From Chrysophaeum taylorii (Eukaryota > Sar > Pelagophyceae > Pelagomonadales > Pelagomonadaceae): a stretch of DNA of 64,000 nt. The notes beneath the pieces are model-generated. The model ran no database searches and had not been told where the DNA came from. It was given only the letters and a program-made list of their open reading frames with translations. The DNA lies in assembly GCA_029834535.1 (NCBI GenBank), contig JAQMWT010000310.1:1-64000 (forward strand). Direction: 5' to 3'. This document shows positions 1 through 8,793 of this stretch, one piece after another (position 1 is the stretch's first letter; the number at the start of each line of letters is the position of its first letter). A program made the translations under genes and the position numbers.

Positions 1-881
1 TCATCTTTGAGAAGGTGGAACTTCGCGGTTCGACCGCTGTACCCTCTCTGCCCAAATGACACATCACTTCGATCAAAACTTGTAAATGTCGATGAAGATC
101 GTCGGATCCCATCATAATATCGTCAACAAACGCAACCAAGTCTTGATACATCCATTTCGAAAGGTCGCTCGCCATTTGCTTGCAGAAAGAGCTCCGGCCG
201 TCTTCACACCTAGGGTAATCGCAAGAAACTGTGAGCGCCAAGTGGGCTAACCATCGTGACAGCGTCTGCGCTGCCGGATCCAACGAAGGTTGTGGTATCC
301 CCATCTAATATCAATGCATGTCCGCCATCGTCTCATCGCGAGAAAGGCTAAAGCATCATCTTGTCGAATGTTTGGCAACTGTCATTGACCAATTGATCGT
401 TGAGCTGACGTAAGTCAACTGCAGCACGGAACGCGTTTGACGTTCCAATCTCAGCTCCTTTCTTCGGAAGCATCAACACAGGAAAGCCCCAAGGTGAGTT
501 GGCCGGACGAATGACTCCATCCCGGCACCACTCGCTGATCTGCTTGCGGAGACAATCGAGCTTCGCAGGCGTCAATCGGTAGGGCGTCATCTTTATCGGT
601 CGCGGATTCGCGTCTTTGAATCGTAGAGACACAGGAGGCGAGTCCACAGGTCTCATAATCGGGTCGAAAAAGGCCCAAGAATATTGCACACAGTGACGGA
701 GCATCAGTTTCGCCTCGTCATCTAAGTGCGGATTGTCAGGAATTCCCAGCTCCTGCACAACCTTGTCAACTTCTTCCTTCGTAGGAATTTGAACTTTCAT
801 TGCTTCGTTGTCCTTGACATGCTCAGGTCTGCGGCAGTGGTGCACCCTCGGCATCGCGCGGCGCATCTTTCCATGGCACAT
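1..881 (-). pseudogene. Reverse transcriptase domain of the retrotransposon (frameshifted, partial)
   Basis: The first frame (881 to 348) holds the typical LTR-element RT entry: PYRLTPAKLDCLRKQI, then GVIRPANSPWGFPVLMLPKK and the FRAAVDLRQLND segment. A second frame takes over near 380 and gives IRQDDALAFLA and CIDIRWGYHNLR, the first catalytic aspartate region. A third frame open from 304 to the window edge contains LVAFVDDIMMGSDDLHRHL, the catalytic FVDD box (equivalent to YVDD). At least two frameshifts therefore separate the catalytic blocks. The domain should continue into the thumb and RNase H beyond position 1. The catalytic aspartates are present, so the parent element was probably active, but this copy cannot give one RT polypeptide without correction. 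Confidence 0.85.
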
Positions 882-2336
882 CGAACTTTTTCTCGTATTT
901 TAGTTTCACTTCCGGGTGGCTTTTGTTGATCCTCTCGCCTTTGACACGAACACTCGGCTCGCTCTTAATCTTCGGTTCCCGATCTCGCTCAGGATCTGGC
1001 GGAACGTCTAAATTTGGTTGTCGGGGGGGCCCAGCAGAAGAAGCATGAGACGTCCCCGGCTCATCTGTTGCAGGCGGAATCAACGGTACCTCTGGAGGTT
1101 TCCATTTGGTGCGATCTTGAAGATCATCAGTCGACACCCATCTTATGACACGTGTGCGCGTGTTTAACAGCGGAACTTGTGCGTGACGAAGGGTGGTTTC
1201 ATCAATTTGTAAATAATAATCAAACGGTCGGTCTGCAGGACTCAACGCTGACGGCAAAGCTTCGCCGCTCAGGTGAAATTCCTTGGTCACAGAGTTGTGC
1301 AGATCGAGCATTAATAAGGCCATCGTGTCAGGTGGCACGACGGACGCCAAGTGTTTCAACGAGGTCGTCCTGGAGAAGCCGGCCCAATCAAAATCAGGGG
1401 GCATCGTCAGCAACTCCGAAGTCATTTCCAGATTCAGAGATCTGTAATCGGAACGGTGCGGTCCTACGCGAAGCGGGACACGCGTAACAGTATAAGCTGC
1501 GTCTGTCGCGGCTCGTGATGATCCTAAATTGTTCATCTGAAGTAAATGTCGTTCGTCGGCGTAGCCAAGTGCTGCGGCGAACTTTTGCTGCATATTCTTG
1601 CAAGTCTTTGGAACTGCGCGCAAATGGAGCGGATGGCTGGAAACCAACAATCGCACGCGACAGCTCATCAAACTGGGAGTTATGTCGTAAAAATTGACGA
1701 CGTATACGTAAGGTGCAAACGTGCAACGTAAGAAATAATCGAAGCCTCCTGCTCTATCAACCACATGAAGAAACCAGCCATCTTGCATAATTTCATCGTC
1801 CAGTGGGTAGCGGTGACTCCTTTCCCAACATCTCTGGAGGTCAAGTTGCACAGAGCGGAGTGTACGCAGGGTGGCGACGCACACATCGACGACGACCATT
1901 CCGCGTAGGGTAAATAAGATTCGATCAACCGTAAGGTTGTAACATAGCGACCACACAATGTGTGCTGCACCACAGGAATATTCGGAAAGTTCTTGTGGTG
2001 GATCTGGTTGGCGGTGTCCGACGCATCGAGTGCTAGCACGACTCGAAACGACGTCCCACACGTTTCGTTGGCTCGTTGGAGACCTAAAGTACTGCCTCCG
2101 GCTCCACTGAACAGCATCACCACCTTGCGATAAGTGATTGGAAGCCATTGAACCTTTTCATATCGGCGGCGGATCTCCGCTTCGGTGATCTCGCGGCATT
2201 TCTTTTCATCTTCTTCTGACCTTCGAGCGAAATCGTCGCTGCCTTCAGGTCGTTTGAGGGTGGACTTGTCCGTCATAGCGGTCGTAGCGTCCTTCTGCAC
2301 CGTGCTCAGCAGCATCGGCGGGGAGATTCGTCGCAT
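823..2336 (-). pseudogene. Cytosine-C5 DNA methyltransferase domain inside retrotransposon pol (frameshifted)
   Basis: The frame from 2336 to 1680 begins with a charged leader and then shows motif I (LFSGAGGS, nt 2114-2091) and motif IV with the catalytic cysteine (ASPPC, Cys codon at 1868-1866). A WLIEQ stretch may be a weak motif VI (ENV). Near 1750 the signal moves into the overlapping frame 2148-823. That frame supplies a motif VIII-like RVRLLVS (about 1659-1639), a target-recognition-length region, the motif IX-like YRSLNLEMTSELL followed by MPPDFDW, and the motif X-like VVPPDTMALLM (about 1341-1309). Motif order and spacing fit a full catalytic domain of about 340 residues. After motif X the frame continues as a charged linker (to 823) toward RT. 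Family knowledge: enzymes with these motifs methylate cytosine at C5. One frameshift breaks this copy. Confidence 0.8.
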
Positions 2337-2340
2337 CGCG

Positions 2341-3390
2341 TCAAGTGACTAGCGACAGAAACGGTGAAAGAAAGGCTCCCTTGTCGTATCCTTCTTCACA
2401 TTCTTTCGTAAGTTCGTTGATCGTAGAGACGTTCAACTCATCTTCGTACCTAACGATATCACCAATCGCAAGGGCTTCGCCTTGTGTGACGACCGTCGGC
2501 ACTTCTTCCGTGGCAGTAACCGCCACCCGAGCAGCGGACCGGTCGCGCTCTTCGCAAGAAGAACATTCCTTCGACAACTCCCAACTGCTCGTTCTCAGCA
2601 AACGTAGCGACGAAAACCTGTCCTTTTTCCATAGGCTTCGACAAAATAACCGGTAGATTGTACATTCGACCGGGCTCGATTTGAAGCGTGCGCGCGCATA
2701 AGCGATTACTTCTCGCGTCTTCTCCCGGAGCTGGGGAGAATTTGGTCGTAGCATGTCCCCGCGTAGCCAAGGCTACCTTACGTTCCGGCGGCGGGCTTCG
2801 GAGATCTTTAATCGTGCTCAAACGAGCGTAAACTCGAGTCTTGACCAGGTCGAGACTCTGCCGAAAGGCATCGTGTTGATGATTGTAAATCGGTACGGTT
2901 ATCGGATTTCGATCGTAAATAGACCGAAAGGTCACGATTGGTGCATCGACTCGTTCATCCTTAACTTTAATCTTCTTGCGCCCGTAGACGACTTGGGTTC
3001 GACAAAAACAGATCCGATCATGGGAAAATCCACGATGGCTCCTAAAACTCGTATATCGCGCCCTCCCAACAGGAACAGATAATTCGTATCGGCTATAGCG
3101 ACAATGGGGGCAGCGAAGTCGTCGGCGAAAGCGACCCGAAGGCGATCCAACGATGGATCGTCGTCGTATTCAACCCTGATCCGTACAGCTTGCGCTTAAT
3201 CGGAAGTTCGCCTTCATCGAAAATCAACTGATCTTTGGTCAACTTTGACCATTTCTCGGCAAATATAAGAAACATCTGCCATTCCATCGACACCGATGGT
3301 CGTCGAGAATTTCGGTCCGTCACGATTCCTGTAGATGTGACAGGCTATAAACGTTAAAGTACCCGTATCTAAACAACTGAGGGTAATCAA
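2341..3390 (-). pseudogene. Retroelement aspartic protease and connector region (multiple frameshifts)
   Basis: The active-site loop LDTGTLTFIA lies at the end of the Gag frame (Asp codon 3369-3367), where family proteases have D-S/T-G. The rest of the fold continues in other frames: 3323-3093 (DEGELPIKRKLY), then 3150-2932 with ADTNYLFLLGGRDIRVLGAIVD, the C-terminal 'LLG-D...LGA' hairpin expected of retropepsins. From 2935 to 2341, two further frames carry a connector of the kind found between protease and RT (for example PGRMYNLPVILSK and GQVFVATFAENEQLGVVEG, then AVTATEEVPTVVTQGEALAI). At least three frame changes occur in about 1 kb while residue composition stays protein-like, so the decay is mostly small indels. 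No separate start codon is needed, as this would be made as part of a Gag-Pol polyprotein. Confidence 0.65.
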
Positions 3391-6300
3391 ATCATCTTCG
3401 ATCGTCTTGCCATCTCGCGGCGTCAACGAAGTGTGAGCACATCGGGCTCTGAATCGCTCATCTCCGGGGTTGGGCATCGATACCGCGGCTTGAGCTTTCG
3501 TATTATCTGTTGTCGGCGTCCTCGCCATAACGCTCGCGGCAGCCTCTTTATCTGGCGGCTTCCGCTCTTCCTCCAAGACAATCTTCGAGGGAATAAACGC
3601 TGGTAGGGGATCCTGGTCTTCGTAATCCTTGGAAGCAAACAACCCCTCCCATAAATCATTCATTTCGTCGTTCCAGAATGCATCTGTGAATTCATTCGTC
3701 GCCTGCTGATCCTCATCAGCATCGGCGATCGGTTCCGTGTCAGCTGCGGCTTTGAGTCTGCAGCTGCGCGGTTGTTCTGGTGGCTTCTTTAGCAAGAAAT
3801 TCCGAGCTTTCGTCCACCAATCCTGCAGGTTCCACGTCGGCTCGTCTTCGTCACACTTGAGAACGCTGCTAATCTTCTTCATAAATCTATCCTTTTCTTC
3901 CGGCGGCGTATCCGTGTCTCGATCCGTAGTAATCGAAACCGTTTCGGGGGGGTCCGCAGGAAAAGATGGCGTCGTCCCCGACGTCAACTCTGTCGTAAAA
4001 TCGTCGTCTGCAATACTCGCGCTGGTCATCGTCTCATCAGTCGAATGCGCGCACGAGCTATCACTGCAGAAATTCATGTCTGGCTCACAGCCAGTTCGGT
4101 CGCCAGCGGTCGTCTCTGGAGGGTCCAAAGATAAGCCGATGGCATCGAGGGCTTCCTCATCAAAAATAAACGGTGGGTCGTCCATGGACGACTCGTCAAA
4201 TAACGTTAACGCAGACACTGGTTCACAAAGTGTAGCTTCTTCATCTTCCGAATCTGAATCGCATTCCCAGTATCGTGGAGCTTCGAGTTCCTCGCTCGAA
4301 TCTTCGAGCTCATCGCTCGACATCTGCTCATAAATCTGTGCCAAAGACCGACGATTGGTCAGCACGTCGTTGGGTGGCTCGTCCATCGGTGGGCGAGCAA
4401 GATCTTCGAATGCGGCCGCGGCAAGGGCGTCGGCTGCGTCGTCGGTGCGGGTGTCCTTGTTCGGGTACACCGTCACTCCTAATGGTAACTGTTGACCGCA
4501 AGGGGTCGTAAATGCGAACGTTGCAGACGACTGTCCCGAGTCTTCTCGGTAACGACCATCGTCCGAATCTCGATCGCGAGATCTTCGTCGCCGGCGGCGG
4601 CGTGAATGTCTGCTAGAGCTCCTGCTATCTTTCCGTCGGCGCTGGCACGAGCTGCTACGGCTCTTGTCGTGGCGTCGGGGGCTCCGGCTATCTCGACGGC
4701 CTGTTCGTGTCGAAGACGATCGGCCGCGTCCATCTGTTAAGTGCTGCACGGTACTCATAACCGTGGTTAGCTGCGTGCTCATATCATTGAGTCTGCTCTG
4801 AATATCGTGAGCAGCGCTCGAACCGAAGGTGGCATTAGAACTACCGTCGTCACGCGAATGATTATCTTTCCTTTGTCGGCTCTCCCATCGTCCTCGCGAG
4901 ATGGGCTTTCTGCCGTCTTTGATGTATTTGCACATCGCTACATAATAGTCGTCGGGCTCGCGGTTGCAAATGACGCGGTTCCCGTGTTCGTCTTTGTCGT
5001 GGGTCGCTAAGAAAAACCCACAGTCCTGGCACGTCCTCTCGAACCACTTTTTCGGATTCTCTTCGAGGCGTAAGGCTTCATATTTCGTCGTCTTATCTTT
5101 TGTTCCCGAGACGAGAGCTCGTCCTCCGCGTCCAGGCGGCGGCTTCTGCGGCTTCCCGCTCGAGGGGTTCATCGAGTTTCGGCTGTTCTTCTCCGCCATG
5201 GCTGTTGCGAAGTCGTTTTCGAGCCGCGTAATCAGCGACAACGTAGACGTAAACGTCTTATACGTCATCGGTTGTCCGCTGCGCATCGTTCGCACGCGGG
5301 ATTTCAATTCGCTGGACTCCAGTCCACGTATCAAGTAAGAGATGATCTCCACGTCGTTGAGATCGCGGTTGGCCACGGAACAGTATGCCATGGCTTCTTG
5401 CTGAAATTTAATGCAATATGTATGCACGTGACGTTCTCCAGAGCGTTTCGGAACGGTCGTTTGGGTCGTGCATTGTAACTTTCGTAATGATTCCGCTGCC
5501 GTCACCGGCAGCGGACAACTCTCTCGGAAATATGTCAAAATCTTGAGGCAATACTTCTCGTTCAATCGTCGTATCCGTCGTACCACGGAACCGTACTCCT
5601 CATCGTCGATATCCCGACATAAATAGAAAGACGCTGGGTGATCGAGGTCTTTACACAGGTCTTCATATTTCTTTAAGTGTTCTCGAAAAATCGGTGCGAC
5701 CGTGTCGCGCAGGGTCGCGGGAAGCAGATATCGGAATTTCTCCAAGCTGAAATGGTCTTCGGCTAATGTACGCATCACCGCACCCGCATCTAAATCGAAC
5801 TGGTCCTGATCGCGTCCATCGAGAACCAATTTAAAAGTTTCGGTTTTTAATCCAGAGGTTGATCGCCGCTCCTTGTTGCGATCGTGTTTAGCTAACGCGC
5901 TCGCGAGTCGATCCGTAAAACCCATCAAGAACTCCTGGGTGTCGATCTTTCCGGCTCCGCGCGTCTCCTCCTTTTCTTCTTCATCATCGTCTTCATAGCG
6001 CGGCTTTCTAGCTTGCGCGCGTGATCGTGTAGTCGGCGGCTCTTCCTCAGCTCGGGACTCCGGGCTGCTCGCTCGCCTTGATCGACTCGGCGTACGTAAC
6101 TCGTCTCTTTCACGGGTCAACGAGCTTATTTGTTCCTGGAAGGCGTCCGTTCGAGCGTTGGCCCGGCGCAGTTGCTCTTTTAATTCTTCGTTCTCCTTCC
6201 GTTGTAGCCGTTCTTTTCGTTCGTTCTCTTCCCCTATTTGTTTTAAAAGTCGTTCTTGCGCGCGTTCGTTCTCTTCGCGTAATGCCCGCAAGTGAGCCTC

Positions 6301-6552
6301 GTAGAACTCATTCATTTTCGTGGCATCCGGGGGTTCTGCACGCGTTGACGGAGCTGTCGATCGTCCTCCCGCCGGTCTCTCCGTGGGCTTGTCGTAGTTG
6401 TAGTTTAGCTCTTCTTCCTCGCCAACTTCTGTATCGTGCTCTTCTTCATCGTCATCATTATCATCATCATCATTCCGCTCGTTCGTCTCATCCTGACGGC
6501 TTGGCGGTTCTTCATATCGTAGCTGCTCGACGGCAGCATCATCGTCTTCCAT
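3214..6552 (-). CDS. Gag polyprotein of the retrotransposon, reading into the protease
   Basis: This is a single intact frame of 1112 codons. The N-terminus is very acidic, followed by a long charged helix (about residues 75-160). A retrotransposon-gag-like capsid segment spans about 230-450 and includes IISYLIRGLESSELKSRV. A Cys/His cluster near 490-520 (CQDCGF...H...H...C) may be a variant zinc knuckle. After it comes an SR/RR-rich basic stretch (about 600-680), then a long acidic, probably disordered region with no family I recognise, and finally the protease LDTG loop at residue 1062. Gag would form the particle and bind element RNA; the SR-like stretch suggests RNA binding. The Gag region is unusually long. 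Start chosen at the first ATG (6552), but protein-like sequence continues upstream in other frames. Confidence 0.75.
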   Translation of the reverse strand: MEDDDAAVEQLRYEEPPSRQDETNERNDDDDNDDDEEEHDTEVGEEEELNYNYDKPTERPAGGRSTAPSTRAEPPDATKMNEFYEAHLRALREENERAQERLLKQIGEENERKERLQRKENEELKEQLRRANARTDAFQEQISSLTRERDELRTPSRSRRASSPESRAEEEPPTTRSRAQARKPRYEDDDEEEKEETRGAGKIDTQEFLMGFTDRLASALAKHDRNKERRSTSGLKTETFKLVLDGRDQDQFDLDAGAVMRTLAEDHFSLEKFRYLLPATLRDTVAPIFREHLKKYEDLCKDLDHPASFYLCRDIDDEEYGSVVRRIRRLNEKYCLKILTYFRESCPLPVTAAESLRKLQCTTQTTVPKRSGERHVHTYCIKFQQEAMAYCSVANRDLNDVEIISYLIRGLESSELKSRVRTMRSGQPMTYKTFTSTLSLITRLENDFATAMAEKNSRNSMNPSSGKPQKPPPGRGGRALVSGTKDKTTKYEALRLEENPKKWFERTCQDCGFFLATHDKDEHGNRVICNREPDDYYVAMCKYIKDGRKPISRGRWESRQRKDNHSRDDGSSNATFGSSAAHDIQSRLNDMSTQLTTVMSTVQHLTDGRGRSSSTRTGRRDSRSPRRHDKSRSSSCQRRRKDSRSSSRHSRRRRRRRSRDRDSDDGRYREDSGQSSATFAFTTPCGQQLPLGVTVYPNKDTRTDDAADALAAAAFEDLARPPMDEPPNDVLTNRRSLAQIYEQMSSDELEDSSEELEAPRYWECDSDSEDEEATLCEPVSALTLFDESSMDDPPFIFDEEALDAIGLSLDPPETTAGDRTGCEPDMNFCSDSSCAHSTDETMTSASIADDDFTTELTSGTTPSFPADPPETVSITTDRDTDTPPEEKDRFMKKISSVLKCDEDEPTWNLQDWWTKARNFLLKKPPEQPRSCRLKAAADTEPIADADEDQQATNEFTDAFWNDEMNDLWEGLFASKDYEDQDPLPAFIPSKIVLEEERKPPDKEAAASVMARTPTTDNTKAQAAVSMPNPGDERFRARCAHTSLTPRDGKTIEDDLITLSCLDTGTLTFIACHIYRNRDGPKFSTTIGVDGMADVSYICREMVKVDQRSVDFR

Positions 6553-7330
6553 ATCGGCTCTGGCTCGTTCTAGTCGGCCGAGATCAGAGCGGGTCCAAAA
6601 TGGTTGAGTCGTCGTCGTTCTCGTGCTCCTTCGGCTCCGGAACTTCTAATCGTCCACGACACGCGTAATATCGTCGTTGCGTGCGTCTTCCACCGACAAA
6701 TCTATCCGTGCAGTGGGCGGCAGAACTCGTCTCTGCCCGGCAAACAATGCCTTATCCGTGAGTTGCGATCTCACTCCGCTCGCCTGCGGCAGCGGTACCC
6801 GGGTTGCGCGTCGGTTAGAACCAAATCGCGCGTCGTCACTTCCGACGACTAACGTATCCGGCCGGGGAACTTTCCCACGGCAATGGTCCTTCTGGAATTC
6901 CTTGTCGGCGCGCTTGATCAGGGCGCGCACGGCTTGTCCGGACCGTGTAGAGAATGCAAGATGCACTAGTTCGCTGCGACCGATATAGTCGCTCGAATCT
7001 CGTATTCCTCCACCACCTGTGGCGTAAAGAGAATTTTAGGGGCTACCTGGCGTGCCTTCGAATCCTGGCTCGCCGATCGCGTCCGTGCCCTTGGTGGGAT
7101 CACTGGACGAGGATGGCCGTTCTCCCGCCACGCGACCACAAACAACTCCTGCGCCTGGTCCTCTCAACTTGAGGATCGGCTGTTGCTTTATGATCAAGGA
7201 TAATCGAAATCAGAAATCAGGGTGACACATGTCACGGAAAAGGAAGATGATGTCAGAGAAAACTCTGACATCATCGGAACGGAGTAGGGTGCCCCTGATA
7301 AGGGGGGCCCTAGAAGAGGGGTAAGCCTTA
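6553..7330 (-). other. 5' leader and probable LTR region of the retrotransposon
   Basis: On the minus strand, protein-like sequence precedes Gag in broken frames: one from about 7180 to 6975 (with ELFVVAWRENGHPRPV), then 6966-6646 (MHLAFSTRSGQAVRALIK). It may be an N-terminal Gag extension lost to frameshifts. Nearer the outer end the sequence becomes non-coding and holds two perfect hairpins. The 5' LTR should be here, but with only one LTR in view I cannot delimit it. Confidence 0.4.
7222..7274. repeat. Two adjacent perfect hairpins in the putative LTR/leader
   Basis: Arms GTGACA and TGTCAC (7222-7235, 2-nt loop) are followed by a 12-bp perfect inverted repeat, ATGATGTCAGAG at 7247-7258 and its complement at 7263-7274, with an AAAA loop. 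In an LTR, such elements can act in dimerisation, packaging or as paired regulator sites; the role here is unknown. Confidence 0.6.
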
Positions 7331-7344
7331 GGAGGCGGGAGTTG

Positions 7345-7720
7345 CCGCCACAGGGGGCATGAAGGATGTAGGTGGGTTTGTTGGGTAGGAGGGATGTTTG
7401 TCTGTTTGTCTTTAAATGTCGACTGCTAAGAAAAGGGTGTGTGTGGGGAGCATGAAGGATGTCTGTTTGTCTTTAAATGTCGACTGCTAAGAGGGGGGTG
7501 TGTGTGGGGAGCGCGAAGGATGTGGGTGGGTTTGTCTTTAAATGTCGACTGCTAAGGGGGGGGGGGGGGTGTGGGGAGCATGAAGGATGTGGGTGGGTTT
7601 GTGGGGTAGGAGGGATGTGCCTGACGGGCGGAGATAAGTACGCGGGACCTAGTCGGGGTCATCGCCGAGTCGTGGGGCAGGCGAAGAGAGGACGGGCCCC
7701 GCCCGCGGTGGGTTTGTCCC
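7345..7720 (+). repeat. Tandem repeat, unit about 62 bp, with GTCGACTGCTAAG core
   Basis: TTTAAATGTCGACTGCTAAG recurs at about 7411, 7472 and 7537, each time followed by a G-run, GTGTGTGGGGAGC and GAAGGATGT. The same block heads the second Helitron-like copy (about 34720-34800), and the core resembles the inverted ends of the MITE-like element at 60.996-61.188 kb. No coding potential is seen. Confidence 0.75.
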
Positions 7721-8702
7721 CCGATTTAGGGTAAGGATCAGGTAGGCCCGCGAGCCAGACATAGATCCTCCAAGCCGTCTACGGCGACCTCGCAGACTAT
7801 TTCCACGACCCGCGGCGGCTCTTTTAGCCAGCGCGCCATTCTCACGCCCCGTTGAAACGATGTTGTCGATGCTGACAACGCGCGTATGACCGCGGCCTTT
7901 TTTTCCCCGGAGACGAGGCGTCGGAGTTCTTTTCGGCCGACTAGGTTGGGTCGGAAGCCGACGCCTCGCTCTTTGCAGTCGAGTTTTCAACTCCCTGACA
8001 ACCAACGGCATGCTGACTTTGAGCGCGAGCTTAAGGTCTTCGCAACCTTGACCCTTCCCTCGGCCACTGCAACGGTACCAGATACATGCTCGATCGTGTC
8101 GTTGTCACCGAGGCTCCTCCAACCTGTATCCCTTAAGGCCCGCCTACGCCAAACGATCAACAACAAGAGCCAGGGCCAGGCGCCCCGCGAGGTCGGCGTC
8201 CTCTTGCCCAAGCCCGTCTTCTGCCACGTCCAGCTCTACGTGGCTCTCTGTCGATCGGCAACCCCGAGAATACCCTCTTCTGGGTCGACGACTCCACCCT
8301 ACCCCCCACGTGCTGCGCAATACCGATAAGCCCCCTCCCGGCGTCTACACGCGCACCATAGGTGAACTATAACTGGGACCAGGTGAACTTACGGAGGTTG
8401 GAGATTGGGATTAGGTGAACGTAGTGACCAGGTGAGCTTACTGGGACCAGGTGAACTTACTGGGGGTTTTAGAGTAAACTCAAAGCTTAGCGGCGTGTGC
8501 GGATTAAAGCAGCAGCTTAGATTGGCGGGGGTGAGAGCGACGAGTTCAAAGGAGAGTGGGGTGAGTGGATGTGCGAGCTCGAGAGGGTTTACGCCGAATT
8601 TACTGGGGTTAGAGATTGGGACGAGTTGAACTTACTGGGACCAGACCTGAACTTACTAGGGTTAGAGATTGGGAGTAGGTGAACTTACTGGCCTGCACTT
8701 GT
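7720..8702 (+). mobile_element. Helitron 3' fragment: Pif1-like helicase C-terminus plus tail (copy 1, decayed)
   Basis: Read over several frames, the plus strand gives the hallmark C-terminal blocks of Helitron (Rep/helicase) proteins: VVYGDLADYFHDPRRLF-like sequence, ILTPR(N)DVVDADNARM, a V-E-F-x-N-S-L-T-x-N-G-M block, CNGTRYMLDRVVVTEA (about 8069-8115), TINNKSQGQ and PKPVFCHVQLYVALCR (about 8150-8250), and a C-terminal GVYTRTIGEL ending near 8370. Stops and frameshifts break it. A tail of about 330 bp follows, full of 'GGTGAACTTACTGGGACCA' motifs. Copy 2 at 34.85-35.77 kb is near identical, and both end at the same ...GGCCTGCACTTGT point (8702 and 35772), which probably marks the element's 3' end. 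I see no clear CTRR terminus. Confidence 0.8.
8471..8560 (+). repeat. Dispersed 'AGAGTAAACTCAAAG' repeat, copy 1
   Basis: A block of about 90 bp beginning AGAGTAAACTCAAAG and ending in GGCGGGGGTGAGAGCGACGAG...GGAGAG lies inside the Helitron tail. Related copies occur at 26970-27073, 27221-27322 and 35591-35672. The two copies near 27 kb are not next to helicase sequence. Confidence 0.6.
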
Positions 8703-8793
8703 CTTAATTAATTAATACCCTCGTCTGTCTCCAGGTCGCTTTACGTATCAACAAAATTACCCGCGGTAGCAGAACGCCGCCGCCGCCGTTGGC

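Larger units (their letters stand above)
1..7330 (-). mobile_element. Ty3/Gypsy-type LTR retrotransposon carrying a C5 DNA methyltransferase domain (decayed, cut by window edge)
   Basis: Read on the minus strand, the order is leader, Gag (6552 to 3214), aspartic protease (about 3370 to 2940), connector (about 2935 to 2341), cytosine-C5 methyltransferase (2336 to about 1300), acidic/basic linker (about 1300 to 823), then reverse transcriptase running off position 1. RNase H, integrase and the 3' LTR would lie to the left of the window. Gag is one intact frame, but everything downstream is split over several frames with few in-frame stops, as in a fairly recent decaying copy or one with assembly indels. 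The 5' LTR must lie between about 6970 and 7330; I could not fix its ends or a primer binding site. Assignment to Ty3/Gypsy rests on the Gag, LDTG protease and RT motifs; the methyltransferase is extra cargo. Confidence 0.85.

Noticed and set aside
823-2336. Programmed ribosomal frameshift inside the methyltransferase
   Set aside because: No slippery heptamer plus structure is evident, and similar breaks occur throughout pol, so random indels are simpler.
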